The notes under the pieces were generated by a model. The model ran no database searches. It saw only the letters and a program-made list of their open reading frames with translations, and had not been told where the DNA came from. Source: Paraburkholderia fungorum (GTDB taxonomy: Bacteria; Pseudomonadota; Gammaproteobacteria; Burkholderiales; Burkholderiaceae). From it: a DNA stretch of 64,000 nucleotides. Both the position numbers and the translations under genes were made by a program. Numbering within the stretch: the stretch's first letter is position 1; each line of letters starts with the position of its first letter. The stretch spans positions 32,000 to 95,999 of the forward strand of contig NZ_MCAS01000027.1 in NCBI RefSeq assembly GCF_003610895.1. The letters run 5' to 3'. Shown here in pieces: positions 33,897 to 42,748 of the stretch.

Positions 33897-34704
33897 GTGT
33901 CACCTCGGCTTCGGCGGCGTGCATTTTCTCGTCGCCGTAAATGATGCTGAGCACACGTTCGCGCATTTCGATGAAATCGGGGCTCGACTTGATGGCGCGC
34001 GCGTCGCGTGTTTCGAGAAAACGCCGGTTGAAATCGAGCTCATAGGTGTGCGTGATGCGCCCGGGACGCGGCGACATCACGATCAGGCGGCTCGCCAGAA
34101 AGAGCGCCTCCTCGACGCTGTGCGTGATGAAGAAGAACATCTTGCTGGTCTTCGTCCAGACGTCGAGCAGCAACTCCTGAATGGTCTCGCGGGTCAGCGC
34201 GTCGAGCGCGGCCATCGGCTCGTCCATCAGCAGCATCGCGGGGTCGCAGGTCAGCGCGCGGGCAATCCCCACACGCTGCTGCATTCCGCCGGAGAGCTGA
34301 TAGATCATGTGCTTGTGAAAGTCCTGCAAGCCGACCAGCGCCAGATTGCGCGTGGCGATCTCGCGCCGCTGCGTTTTGGGCACGCCCTGCAGCTTCAGGC
34401 CGAACTCGGCGTTGTCGATCACGTTGAGCCAGGGCAACAGGGCATGCTTCTGGAACACCACGCCACGATCGGCGCCCGGCCCCGCGATCGGTGAGCCGCC
34501 GAGCAGCAACTCGCCGCTGGTCGGCGCGATGAAGCCCGCCATGAGCGAGAGCAAGGTGGTCTTGCCGCAACCCGATGCACCGAGCGCAACGACAAAGTCG
34601 CCCGAGTTGATCGTCAGATTGATGTTGTCGAGCGCGTGTACCGTCTGGCCGGATTTGCGGCCAGGAAAGACCACGCTCACATTCTTGACTCTCATGCTTT
34701 CCAT
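33889..34704 (-). CDS. tauB: Taurine/sulfonate ABC transporter ATP-binding protein
   Basis: 271 residues. Walker A GASGCGKTT is near residue 42, the signature LSGGMQQRVGIARAL near 138, and Walker B MLLMDEPMAALDALT just after, with the H-loop in FFITHSVEEA. The TauB/SsuB branch is indicated by the neighbours. It energises uptake of taurine or other sulfonates. It starts 32 bases after tauA and overlaps tauC, consistent with one transcript. Confidence 0.9.
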   Translation of the reverse strand: MESMRVKNVSVVFPGRKSGQTVHALDNINLTINSGDFVVALGASGCGKTTLLSLMAGFIAPTSGELLLGGSPIAGPGADRGVVFQKHALLPWLNVIDNAEFGLKLQGVPKTQRREIATRNLALVGLQDFHKHMIYQLSGGMQQRVGIARALTCDPAMLLMDEPMAALDALTRETIQELLLDVWTKTSKMFFFITHSVEEALFLASRLIVMSPRPGRITHTYELDFNRRFLETRDARAIKSSPDFIEMRERVLSIIYGDEKMHAAEAEVTHV

Positions 34705-34736
34705 GTTGCCTCCTGATTCGACAGAACCGGCTTACG

Positions 34737-35795
34737 TCATTTGAGTTTCATTGCCGCTTCGGCATAAGCCGGGGTCACGAACTTCGAGTAATCGGGCAAC
34801 ACCGCGCTGATCTGTTTCTGATCCTTCAGGAAGTTGGCCGTATCCTTGAGTGCGAAGGTCGCGCGTCCGGCACTGCCGCCGCCGAGCCACTGCGAAGAGG
34901 CCTGTTCCTGGAGCGTCGGGAAGGCATAGAGCGAGAGCGACTCCGGCACGTCGGCCGGCGAACCGCCGATCATCTTCGCGATCGCGGCCGCTTGCGGCGA
35001 GGTGGCATTCCATTGCGCCGTATTCTTGCGGTACTGATCGTCCGCATCGGCGATGGCTTTCACGAGTCTGGCCATGAAGTCCTTATGCGCTTCGCCCCAT
35101 TGGCGATCGACGGCAATCCCATCGAAGGTCGGTTTGCCGAGTTTGGACAGATCGCCGGACGTAATCAGAACCTTGCCGCTTTTCTTCAATTGAGCGAGTG
35201 CCGGGTCCCATACGTAGGCGGCGTCGATGTCGCCGCGCTCCCACGCCGCAACCAGCTGGTTCGGCTGCATGTTGAGAATCTTCACCTCGGAAGGATTGAT
35301 GCCCCAATGCTGCAGCGCGAACATGGTGTGGTAGTGCGTGGTGGAGACGAACGGCACGCCGATCGTTTTGCCCTTCAGGTCAGACGGTTTGTTGATGCCG
35401 GAGCCGTTGCGCACCACCATCGCTTCGGCCTGATTGATGTTGTCCAGAATCCAGAAGAGCTGCAGATCGAGCCCCTGGCTGACGGCCGCGGCAAGCGGGC
35501 TCGAACCGATCACGCCGACCTTCACGTCGCCCGAGGCCATGGCGGTCGCGACCTTCGCGCCGGATTCGAACTGCCGCCAGTTGATCTTGTAGCCGGTCTC
35601 TTTCTCGATGGAGCCGCTCGCGATCGCGACGACCCAGGGGTCGACGATCTGTTGATAGGCTATCGTGACTTCCTTGTCCTGCGCGTGACTGGCTGGCGCC
35701 ACCAGGCAGGCGAGCGCGGCGAATGCCGCCACGCTCACACGGCGTGTCAGATCGCCGAACCAGCGGGACAACTTCGGTTGTGTGTCGCTTTTCAT
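34737..35795 (-). CDS. tauA: Taurine/sulfonate-binding periplasmic protein
   Basis: 352 residues. A Sec signal peptide covers about residues 1-39, with a basic start, the hydrophobic VAAFAALACLVAPA and a likely cut after SHA before QDKEVTIAYQ. The mature part is of the SsuA/TauA/NMT1 type: AYQQIVDPWVVAIASGSIEKETGYKINW, then GVIGSSPLAAAVSQGLDLQLFW. It captures the sulfonate in the periplasm for TauBC. It is divergent from tauR, with about 300 bases between them that carry two TauR-box-like sequences. Confidence 0.9.
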   Translation of the reverse strand: MKSDTQPKLSRWFGDLTRRVSVAAFAALACLVAPASHAQDKEVTIAYQQIVDPWVVAIASGSIEKETGYKINWRQFESGAKVATAMASGDVKVGVIGSSPLAAAVSQGLDLQLFWILDNINQAEAMVVRNGSGINKPSDLKGKTIGVPFVSTTHYHTMFALQHWGINPSEVKILNMQPNQLVAAWERGDIDAAYVWDPALAQLKKSGKVLITSGDLSKLGKPTFDGIAVDRQWGEAHKDFMARLVKAIADADDQYRKNTAQWNATSPQAAAIAKMIGGSPADVPESLSLYAFPTLQEQASSQWLGGGSAGRATFALKDTANFLKDQKQISAVLPDYSKFVTPAYAEAAMKLK

Positions 35796-35920
35796 CGTAG
35801 GTCTCCAGAATGGCCGTGCAGGTACGCGAATACACGTGAATCCAACGCCCGCCGACGGGGGCTTGTCCCAATCGCCGAGATTGGGTTGATGCGAGTATCG
35901 TCAGTAAAAAATGTTGCGGG

Positions 35921-35953
35921 TTAGGGCCAGACGTGGCCGATCGTTGAGTCCAA
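35921..35953. promoter_or_regulatory. Two TauR-box-like direct repeats between tauA and tauR
   Basis: On the minus strand CTGGCCCTAA (35921-35930) and TTGGACTCAA (35944-35953) lie 23 bases apart in the same orientation. Each differs by one or two bases from CTGGAC(C/T)TAA, the TauR site I recall from Rhodobacter capsulatus. The position, about 125-160 bases before the tauA start, suits an activator. Confidence 0.55.
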
Positions 35954-36093
35954 CCGCCGCACCGGAACGGGCCGTGGCGCCGGTCCTGCCCGCAGCCGCC
36001 CACAGCGGCCGGCAGACGCTTTTTTGGCGCGTCCACAATGCCGGTGTCCGCCTTCGCGCGGGGCGGGCTCCGCCCACAAAAACAGGAGATAGC

Positions 36094-37620
36094 ATGGCAA
36101 GTCGTACCTCGGTGGCCCTATGGAGCCAGCGGTTCCAGCGCTCACCCGAGTCGAACATGAGCCTCCAGGGGCAGATTCGTCAGATGCTGGTCGCCGCGAT
36201 TCTGGACGGCCAGCTGTTGCCGGATCACGCATTGCCGTCCAGCCGCGAACTGGCCGACCAGCTGAGTGTTGCCCGCAATACGGTGGTGCTCGCGTACCAG
36301 CAACTGGTTGAGGAGGGCTATCTGATTTCGCGCGAGCGCAGCGGGCATTTCGTCAACCCGGCCATTCTCGAAGGGCGGCACGAATTTGCGCCGCTGCAGA
36401 CGGTTCCCGCACAGGCGGCCAATGAGGCGCTTGCCAGGCCGGATTGGGATCAGCGTCTCAGAAGGCGGCCGTCCTCGCAGCGCAACATCGTCAAGCCGGG
36501 CAACTGGCTGAGTTACGAATATCCCTTTATCTATGGGCAATTCGACCAGTCGCTGTTTCCGACCAACGACTGGCGCGAATGCTGCATGAAAGCGCTGTCG
36601 GTCATGGAGATCCGCAACTGGGCGCCGGACCTGATCGAGCGCGATGACGACACGCTGATCCAGCAGATCCGCACGCGTGTGTTGCCGCGGCGCGGCGTGT
36701 TTGCGATGCCGGACGAGATTGTCGTGACGATCGGCTGCCAGCAGGCGCTCTATCTGATCGCGGATCTGCTCGCGAGCGAGCGGACCACCATCGGCTTTGA
36801 AAACCCCGGCTATCCGGATGCGCGCAATATCTTCGAGAACCGCAATGCGCGGCTGCAGCCGCTGCCTGTCGATAGCGGCGGCGTGCGTCCGGTCGAGGAT
36901 GCCGATCTGCTCGCGCAATGCGACTACGTCTACGTGACGCCAAGCCACCAGTGCCCGACTACGGCCACGATGCCCATCGAGCGGCGCCATGCGCTGCTGG
37001 AGCAGGCACAGGCCCATGACTTCGTGTTGATCGAAGACGACTACGAAAGCGAGAACAACTTCTCAGGCGCGCCGCACCCGGCGTTGAAGAGCCTGGATAC
37101 AGCGGACCGGGTGATCTATATCGGCAGCCTGTCGAAGACTTTCGCGCCGGGATTGCGGCTGGGTTATATCGTCGGGCCGCGTGAGCTGGTGCGCGAACTG
37201 CGTGCGCTGCGGCGCCTGATGGTGCGGCATCCGGCAGCCTATATTCAGCGTGCCTTCGCTACTTTTCTGGCGCTCGGGCACCACGATGCACTGCTGCGCC
37301 GGCTCGCTCACGCGTATCGGGAGCGCGCCCAGGCGTTGATGACGGCACTCGACACGCACCTTCCCGAAGCGCGCTATCTGCCCATGTCAGGCGGCGCGTC
37401 GTGCTGGGTCGAGGGGCCGCCATGGCTCGATGCGACACGCCTTGCCGCGGATGCGCAGGCACACGGCATTCTGATCGAATTGGGGCGGGTCTTTTTCATG
37501 ACCGGACTGGAACAGAACCACTGCTTCCGGATGGGCTTTTCGGCTATCAAACTCGAAAAGATCGACGAGGGCGTGCGCCTGCTCGCGGAGCTCGTGCGCG
37601 CGCAGCAGCCGGAAGAGTAG
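36094..37620 (+). CDS. tauR: MocR/GntR-family regulator TauR
   Basis: 508 residues from ATG 36094, with AGGAG 6 bases upstream. The open frame continues upstream to 35911 without a start signal. The N-terminal GntR winged helix (about 20-95) includes LPSSRELADQLSVARNTVVLAYQQLVEEGYLISRERSG. The rest is an aminotransferase fold with the likely PLP lysine in IYIGSLSKTFAPG (about residue 348). TauR is a MocR-type activator of taurine genes that responds to taurine with PLP. The divergent tauABC and xsc support the name. Confidence 0.85.
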   Translation: MASRTSVALWSQRFQRSPESNMSLQGQIRQMLVAAILDGQLLPDHALPSSRELADQLSVARNTVVLAYQQLVEEGYLISRERSGHFVNPAILEGRHEFAPLQTVPAQAANEALARPDWDQRLRRRPSSQRNIVKPGNWLSYEYPFIYGQFDQSLFPTNDWRECCMKALSVMEIRNWAPDLIERDDDTLIQQIRTRVLPRRGVFAMPDEIVVTIGCQQALYLIADLLASERTTIGFENPGYPDARNIFENRNARLQPLPVDSGGVRPVEDADLLAQCDYVYVTPSHQCPTTATMPIERRHALLEQAQAHDFVLIEDDYESENNFSGAPHPALKSLDTADRVIYIGSLSKTFAPGLRLGYIVGPRELVRELRALRRLMVRHPAAYIQRAFATFLALGHHDALLRRLAHAYRERAQALMTALDTHLPEARYLPMSGGASCWVEGPPWLDATRLAADAQAHGILIELGRVFFMTGLEQNHCFRMGFSAIKLEKIDEGVRLLAELVRAQQPEE

Positions 37621-37640
37621 GCGGCGGGCGAGGCGCCGCC
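37620..37640. terminator. Weak GC hairpin between convergent tauR and iclR genes
   Basis: GGCGGCG pairs with CGCCGCC around a 7-base loop directly at the tauR stop. There is no T-run, so termination would be weak or need other factors. Confidence 0.35.
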
Positions 37641-37680
37641 GTAACGCGTGGTGTTGGCGATTCGCGGCGCAATCAGCGGG

Positions 37681-38433
37681 CTAGAACGTTTTGGCGAGCT
37701 GCTGGGCGGCTTCCTGCAGACGTGGCACGAACTCGAGCGCGCGCGACAGCGGCGCGCGCGAGACCGGCGCATGAACGGCGATTGCCGCGATACACGTATT
37801 GTTCTCATCCATCACCGGCGCGGCCACGCACGCGATACCGGCGACGAATTCCTCGTTGTCGATGGCGATGCGCTTGTGCGCGGTGCGGTCGAGCTCCGCT
37901 TCGAGCAGTTCGGGATCGGTGATGGTGTTCGGCGTGAAGCGCTCGAGTTTCAAGGTGCGCACGAGGGCGCTGCGCTGTTCGCGCGGCAGCATGGCCAGCA
38001 GCAGCTTGCCGCTCGCGCTGCAATGCGCCGGCACGTGCGAGCCGGGCTTGAGATCGAGCCGCAACGGCCACGGCGCTTCGAGCCTGTCGAGATAGAGCAC
38101 TTCCGTTTCGTGCAGCATGGTGAGATTGCAGGTCTCGCCGACATCCGCCACCAGGTTCGACAGGATGGCATGCCGTAACCGGCGAGCGCCTGAGTGCATC
38201 ATGACGCCCAGCCCGAGTTGCGCGAGACGCGGCCCGATCACGTAGGCATTCTTCTGGCCAGGCTCGCGGATCACGAGGCCGCCGGCCTCGAGCGAAGCCA
38301 GCATGCGATGCAGCGAAGCCTTCGGCAGGTCGACGTCCTGAGCGATGTCGGCAAGCGACACGGGACCTTCGGCGCGCACGAGATGCTCGAGCAGCGCGAA
38401 TGCGCGCAGGGTAGGGGTGTCCGCTTTGGTCAT
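37681..38433 (-). CDS. IclR-family transcriptional regulator
   Basis: 250 residues from the ATG at 38433. The frame is open to 38505, but the shorter start gives the normal IclR N-terminus. HTH: VSLADIAQDVDLPKASLHRMLASLEAGGLVIRE (about 27-59). Effector domain: ETCNLTMLHETEVLYLDRLE and HCSASGKLLLAML. It follows the SauR-like gene on the same strand with a 131-base gap holding symmetric TTCCGG elements. Its target is not obvious. It may control another sulfonate or the tau genes. Confidence 0.87.
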   Translation of the reverse strand: MTKADTPTLRAFALLEHLVRAEGPVSLADIAQDVDLPKASLHRMLASLEAGGLVIREPGQKNAYVIGPRLAQLGLGVMMHSGARRLRHAILSNLVADVGETCNLTMLHETEVLYLDRLEAPWPLRLDLKPGSHVPAHCSASGKLLLAMLPREQRSALVRTLKLERFTPNTITDPELLEAELDRTAHKRIAIDNEEFVAGIACVAAPVMDENNTCIAAIAVHAPVSRAPLSRALEFVPRLQEAAQQLAKTF

Positions 38434-38540
38434 GTCTGCCGTTCCGGAAAATGGATCGGCATCATTGTACCGCGTGGCCTTGCCGGCCATGGTTTTTGCG
38501 GGCAATGAGGCGATTTCGGTGCGCTATCCTGATGAAGATG

Positions 38541-38557
38541 ATTCCGTTTTCCGGAAT
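38541..38557. promoter_or_regulatory. Inverted repeat ATTCC-N7-GGAAT upstream of the IclR gene
   Basis: ATTCCGTTTTCCGGAAT lies 108 bases upstream of the iclR ATG. A second TTCCGGAAA lies at 38442-38450, 8 bases upstream. Such elements resemble IclR-type operators and may mediate autoregulation. Confidence 0.4.
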
Positions 38558-38564
38558 GCCTGCG

Positions 38565-39329
38565 CTACTGCCGGAACGTCTTGGCGGTTTCCTCCGCCGC
38601 GGAGCGCAGATCGGGCAGAAAGGCCAGCAGATCGTCAAGCACCACCCGCCCGACCGGCGCCTGAACGGCAATCGCCGCGCAGGCGCGATTGCGATTGAGC
38701 ATGACCGGCACCGCGATCGCGATCAGCCCTTGCAGGTGCTCCTGATTATTGATCGCAAGCTGGCGCCGCCGCGTGATGGTCAGTTCGCGGCGCAATTCGG
38801 CGCGATCGGTAATGGTCCGCTCGGAATAGGCGCGCAGCGGCAAGGTTTCGATGACCCGCTCGCGCCGGTCCTTGGGAAGAAAGCTGAGTAACAGCTTGCC
38901 GCTTGCCGAACAGTGCAGCGGCACATGCGAGCCCGGTTGCAGATGCATGCGCAGCGGCCATTCCGTTTCCACCCGGTCCACATAGACCACGTCGTTGCCG
39001 GCCAGCATCGTCAGATTGCAGGTTTCGCCGATTTTGGCCACCAGTTGTTCAAGCAGTACGTGGCGGGCCGCGGCCGGACCCGCGTGCATCAGCACGTTGA
39101 CCGCCAGCATCCGCACGCGCGGTGAACACTCGTACAGCCGGTCACTGGCGCTGCGCGTGACCAGCCACGCATCCATCAACTGCACCAGAATGCGATGCAC
39201 GGTCTGCTTGGGCAATTCGAGCGCATGCACGAGATCCGTCATGGAAAGCGGGCCGCTTGCCTCAGCCAGGGTTTCGAGTACGCGAAACGCACGCACGGCC
39301 GCTGCATTCGATTGATTCGAAGTCGACAC
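38565..39329 (-). CDS. sauR: IclR-family regulator, probable SauR
   Basis: 254 residues from a GTG at 39329 with GAGGAGA 5 bases upstream. HTH: LSMTDLVHALELPKQTVHRILVQLMDAWLVTRS (about 28-60). Effector domain: ETCNLTMLAGNDVVYVDRVE and HCSASGKLLLSFL. It is divergent from sauS, and the intergenic region contains a 26-bp palindrome. In C. necator an IclR-type SauR accompanies sauSTU for sulfoacetate, which matches this order. Confidence 0.82.
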   Translation of the reverse strand: MSTSNQSNAAAVRAFRVLETLAEASGPLSMTDLVHALELPKQTVHRILVQLMDAWLVTRSASDRLYECSPRVRMLAVNVLMHAGPAAARHVLLEQLVAKIGETCNLTMLAGNDVVYVDRVETEWPLRMHLQPGSHVPLHCSASGKLLLSFLPKDRRERVIETLPLRAYSERTITDRAELRRELTITRRRQLAINNQEHLQGLIAIAVPVMLNRNRACAAIAVQAPVGRVVLDDLLAFLPDLRSAAEETAKTFRQ

Positions 39330-39383
39330 GCTGTCTCCTCAACGTCGTAGTTATACGTTCGATTGTGCATCGGTCTGATTAGT

Positions 39384-39409
39384 TTTCGGGACTATGGAAA
39401 GTCCCGAAA
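39384..39409. promoter_or_regulatory. Palindrome between sauR and sauS (candidate SauR operator)
   Basis: TTTCGGGACT and AGTCCCGAAA are perfect 10-bp arms separated by 6 bases. A further CGGGACT half-site lies near 39460. The site is about 55 bases from the sauR start and 120 from the sauS start, so it can control both. Confidence 0.65.
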
Positions 39410-39530
39410 TTTGCACTTTTCGATTCTCACCGGCCCGGTGCGAGCGATAGTTCAAAAAACGGGACTCCGAAGCAGCTACGGCTCACTAGATTGGTACCCA
39501 TACCCATCTTTTCCGTCCGGAGTGAACCGT

Positions 39531-40976
39531 ATGAATGTCAGGGCCACAGAAGCCGAAGCTGCGCACGCGGGTGCCAGTGGCGAAGTCGAGAGCGTCGTTG
39601 CGTCATTGGTGGCGCGAGCGCGTGCCGCACAGCGCGTATTCGAGGTCGCGGGACAGGAAACGCTCGATGCCGCCGCTGACGCCGCCGCGTGGGCGATCAT
39701 GGAACCTGGGCGCAACCGGCAGCTTGCCGAGCTGGCGGTGCGCGACACGGGTCTGGGCAACGCGGACGACAAGTTCCGCAAGAACTATCGCAAGACGCTC
39801 GGGTTGTTGCGCGATCTGCGCGGGCAGAAGACCACGGGGGTGATCGAGCGTAATGCCGCCACCGGTGTCGTCGAGATCGCGCGGGCCGTCGGCGTGGTGG
39901 CGGCGATCACGCCGTCCACCAATCCGGCCGCCACGCCGGTCAACAAGATCGTCAACGCCCTCAAATGCGGCAATGCCGTTATCGTCGCTCCCTCGCCGAA
40001 GGGTTATTCGTCGTGTGCGTTGCTGATCGATTTCATTCATGCGCAATTCGCCAAAGTCGGACTCGCCCCGGACCTCGTCCAGATGTTGCCCGCACCGATC
40101 AGCAAGGCGGCCACCGCTGAACTGATGCGGCAGTGCGATCTGGTGGTGGCGACCGGGTCGCAGGCGAATGTGCGGATGGCCTACGCAAGCGGGACGCCCG
40201 CGTTCGGCGTGGGCGCGGGCAACGTTGCTTCGATCGTTACCGTGTCTGCCGATTTGCACGATGCAGCGCACAAGATTGCGCGCTCGAAAACCTTCGACAA
40301 CGCCACGAGCTGTTCATCCGAAAACAGTGTTGTCATCGAAACCGCGGTGTACGCAGCCATGCTGGCGGAACTGGCCGCCTGCGGCGGTGTGCTGCTCGAC
40401 GCCACGCAAAAGGCGCGACTTCAAGCCGTTCTATGGTCGGACGGCAAGCTCTCGGCACACTGCACCGCGCGTTCGGCCACGGAGATCGCGCGGGCGGCGG
40501 GGCTCGAAGAGATCGCCGCGCGTGAGCCCGCTTTCCTGATGGTGGAGGAAACCGGCTTTGGCGCCGACTACCCGTTCTCGGGCGAGAAACTCGCGCCGGT
40601 GCTGACCGTTTATCGCGCGCAGGGCTTCGACGCCGCGGCCGACATTGTGCGCGGCATCTACGCGTATATGGGCGCGGGGCACTCCGTCAGCCTGCATTCC
40701 AGCGACCCTGAGGAAGCCGTGCAACTCGCCTCGACGTTGCCGGTGGCGCGCGTGATCGTGAATCAGGCGCATTGCCTTGCGACTGGCGGCAACTTCGATA
40801 ACGGTTTGCCGTTTTCGCTATCGATGGGATGCGGCACGTGGGGCCGCAACAATTTCTCGAGCAATCTCAACTTTCATCATTACCTGAACATTACCCGCGT
40901 GGCTTACCCCATCGAGGAGCGCGTCCCCGAATTGAACGACGTGCTTGGGGATTTCTTCGCGAGGTACGGCAAATGA
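39531..40976 (+). CDS. sauS: Acylating sulfoacetaldehyde dehydrogenase SauS
   Basis: 481 residues from ATG 39531, with CGGAG about 10 bases upstream. The frame opens at 39363 but has no earlier signal. It is an ALDH of the CoA-acylating AdhE/EutE/PduP type: AVGVVAAITPSTNPAATPVNKIVNALKCGNAVIVAPSPK is the cofactor region, and the catalytic Cys in FDNATSCSSENS is at about residue 261. SauS reduces sulfoacetyl-CoA to sulfoacetaldehyde. The sauR-sauS-sauT-sauU order fits the C. necator sulfoacetate cluster. Acetaldehyde dehydrogenase is the sequence-only alternative. Confidence 0.85.
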   Translation: MNVRATEAEAAHAGASGEVESVVASLVARARAAQRVFEVAGQETLDAAADAAAWAIMEPGRNRQLAELAVRDTGLGNADDKFRKNYRKTLGLLRDLRGQKTTGVIERNAATGVVEIARAVGVVAAITPSTNPAATPVNKIVNALKCGNAVIVAPSPKGYSSCALLIDFIHAQFAKVGLAPDLVQMLPAPISKAATAELMRQCDLVVATGSQANVRMAYASGTPAFGVGAGNVASIVTVSADLHDAAHKIARSKTFDNATSCSSENSVVIETAVYAAMLAELAACGGVLLDATQKARLQAVLWSDGKLSAHCTARSATEIARAAGLEEIAAREPAFLMVEETGFGADYPFSGEKLAPVLTVYRAQGFDAAADIVRGIYAYMGAGHSVSLHSSDPEEAVQLASTLPVARVIVNQAHCLATGGNFDNGLPFSLSMGCGTWGRNNFSSNLNFHHYLNITRVAYPIEERVPELNDVLGDFFARYGK

Positions 40977-42634
40977 CGACGCCTCGCACCCTGCGCGCGC
41001 TGATCGACGCGCGTGCCGCGCAGTATCCCGACAAGCCGTTTCTGCTGGCGGCCCCCGAATGCGCCGAGGACGGCGGCGCTGCTGCACGAGCCGACGTGTT
41101 GACCTTCTCCGGACTGCGCGACGACTGCCGAGCGCTTGAGGCGGTGTTTCGCGGAGCAGGCTTGCAGGCCGGCGACGTGGTTTCGGTTTTCATGGGCAAC
41201 GGTATCCATACGGCAAGGCTGCTGCTCGCGGCGATGTACAGCGGACTTATCGCCAATCCGCTCAATCTGTTATGCCAGCCGTCGCAGTTGCGCTACATCG
41301 TGGAGCACTCGGACACGCGCATGGTTTTTGTTTCCAGCGACACGTACGAGGCGATGTCGAATGCTCTCGCGGAGTTGCGCGAGCAGGGCGTCACTCGCAC
41401 CGTTGCGCTGGTTCGCACGGAGCCCGATGGCGGTGTGTGGCCGGTGCCGGTTTGCGCCGAAACGGTCATGGTGGATACGGCAGGTGCGATTTCCGCGCAG
41501 CATTCGAGCGGTACGTCATTCGTAACCGCCTGGGATTCCAGATCATCCACGCTGACCAGCGAGCTGAATGGGCCCGACGCGAACGACGTGGCGTTGCTGA
41601 TGTACACGTCCGGCACCACGGGCGCACCAAAAGGCGTTCTGCTGGATCATCGGAACCTGCTGGCCAATGCGCGCAACATCTCGCACGAACACCGCCTCGG
41701 CACCGGCGACCGGGTTTTCGCCGCCTTGCCGCTTTATCACATCAACGGTCTCGTCGTAACGCTGCTTGCGCCGCTTTTTCATGGTGGCTCGGTGGTCATG
41801 GCGCCACGCTTTTCGGCGCGAACCTACTGGCGCGATGTCGCGCGCCACGGTTGCACGTGGATCAACGTGGTGCCGACGATCGTCGCCTATCTGCTCAACA
41901 GCGACGAGCCGTGCCCCTTCGATCTGTCCGCGCTGAGGTTCTGCCGCAGTGCGTCGGCGGCGCTGCCCGCCGATCATCACCGCGCGTTCGAGGCGCGGTT
42001 CGGCATCGGCATCATCGAAACGATGGGTATGACCGAGACCGCCGCGCCAGTGTTCAGCAATCCTTGCGATCCCGCACGGAGAAAAATCGGCAGCATCGGG
42101 CTGCCTTCGGGCGGTGAAGCGAAGGTGATCGATCGCGATGGGCGGGAATGCGCACCCAACGAGTGCGGCGAACTGGTGTTGCGCGGCGAGCAGGTCATGC
42201 GCGGCTACTACAAGCGCCCGGGCGAAACGCGTGCGGCCTTTACCGCGGACGGCTGGCTGCGCACCGGCGATCTCGGCTATCGCGACAGCGACGGGTACTT
42301 CTACATCAACGGCCGCGCGAAGGAATTGATCATCAAGGGCGGCGAGAACATCGCCCCGCGCGAGATCGACGAAGCGTTGCTCAAACACCCCGGCGTGCTG
42401 GATGCGGCCGTGGTGGGTGTGCCGGATAGCGCGTACGGGCAGGAGATCGTTGCTTTCATCGTGCCTCGCGTGGAGGCGGGGCAGGGGCCGGGCACGCTCG
42501 ACGTCGCCGATCTGCGCGAGCACTGCTTGCGCGAACTGGGCCGCTACAAGACGCCGAAGGAGTTTCGCTTCGTCGCGGAACTGCCCCGTGGACCCTCGGG
42601 CAAGGTGCAGCGCCTGAAGCTTGTGCCCACCTGA
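40973..42634 (+). CDS. sauT: AMP-forming sulfoacetate-CoA ligase SauT
   Basis: 553 residues. The start overlaps the sauS stop (ATGA). Adenylation-domain motifs are complete: MYTSGTTGAPKGVLLDH (P-loop, about 207-223), the middle GMTETAAPVFSNP and GWLRTGDLGYRDSDGYFYINGRAKELIIKGGENI, and the C-terminal catalytic lysine in GPSGKVQR. SauT activates sulfoacetate with ATP and CoA to give sulfoacetyl-CoA for SauS. Relatives include acyl-CoA and oxalyl-CoA ligases, so substrate identity depends on the cluster. Confidence 0.85.
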   Translation: MTTPRTLRALIDARAAQYPDKPFLLAAPECAEDGGAAARADVLTFSGLRDDCRALEAVFRGAGLQAGDVVSVFMGNGIHTARLLLAAMYSGLIANPLNLLCQPSQLRYIVEHSDTRMVFVSSDTYEAMSNALAELREQGVTRTVALVRTEPDGGVWPVPVCAETVMVDTAGAISAQHSSGTSFVTAWDSRSSTLTSELNGPDANDVALLMYTSGTTGAPKGVLLDHRNLLANARNISHEHRLGTGDRVFAALPLYHINGLVVTLLAPLFHGGSVVMAPRFSARTYWRDVARHGCTWINVVPTIVAYLLNSDEPCPFDLSALRFCRSASAALPADHHRAFEARFGIGIIETMGMTETAAPVFSNPCDPARRKIGSIGLPSGGEAKVIDRDGRECAPNECGELVLRGEQVMRGYYKRPGETRAAFTADGWLRTGDLGYRDSDGYFYINGRAKELIIKGGENIAPREIDEALLKHPGVLDAAVVGVPDSAYGQEIVAFIVPRVEAGQGPGTLDVADLREHCLRELGRYKTPKEFRFVAELPRGPSGKVQRLKLVPT

Positions 42635-42748
42635 CGGGTGTGCCTCAGAACGCGTCCAGCGTTACGCCGTACGGATCGAACGACCCCAGACGCCACCGGC
42701 GTCACGTAAGCGACACATAAGCGACACAGAAGAAACACAGGAGACAGC

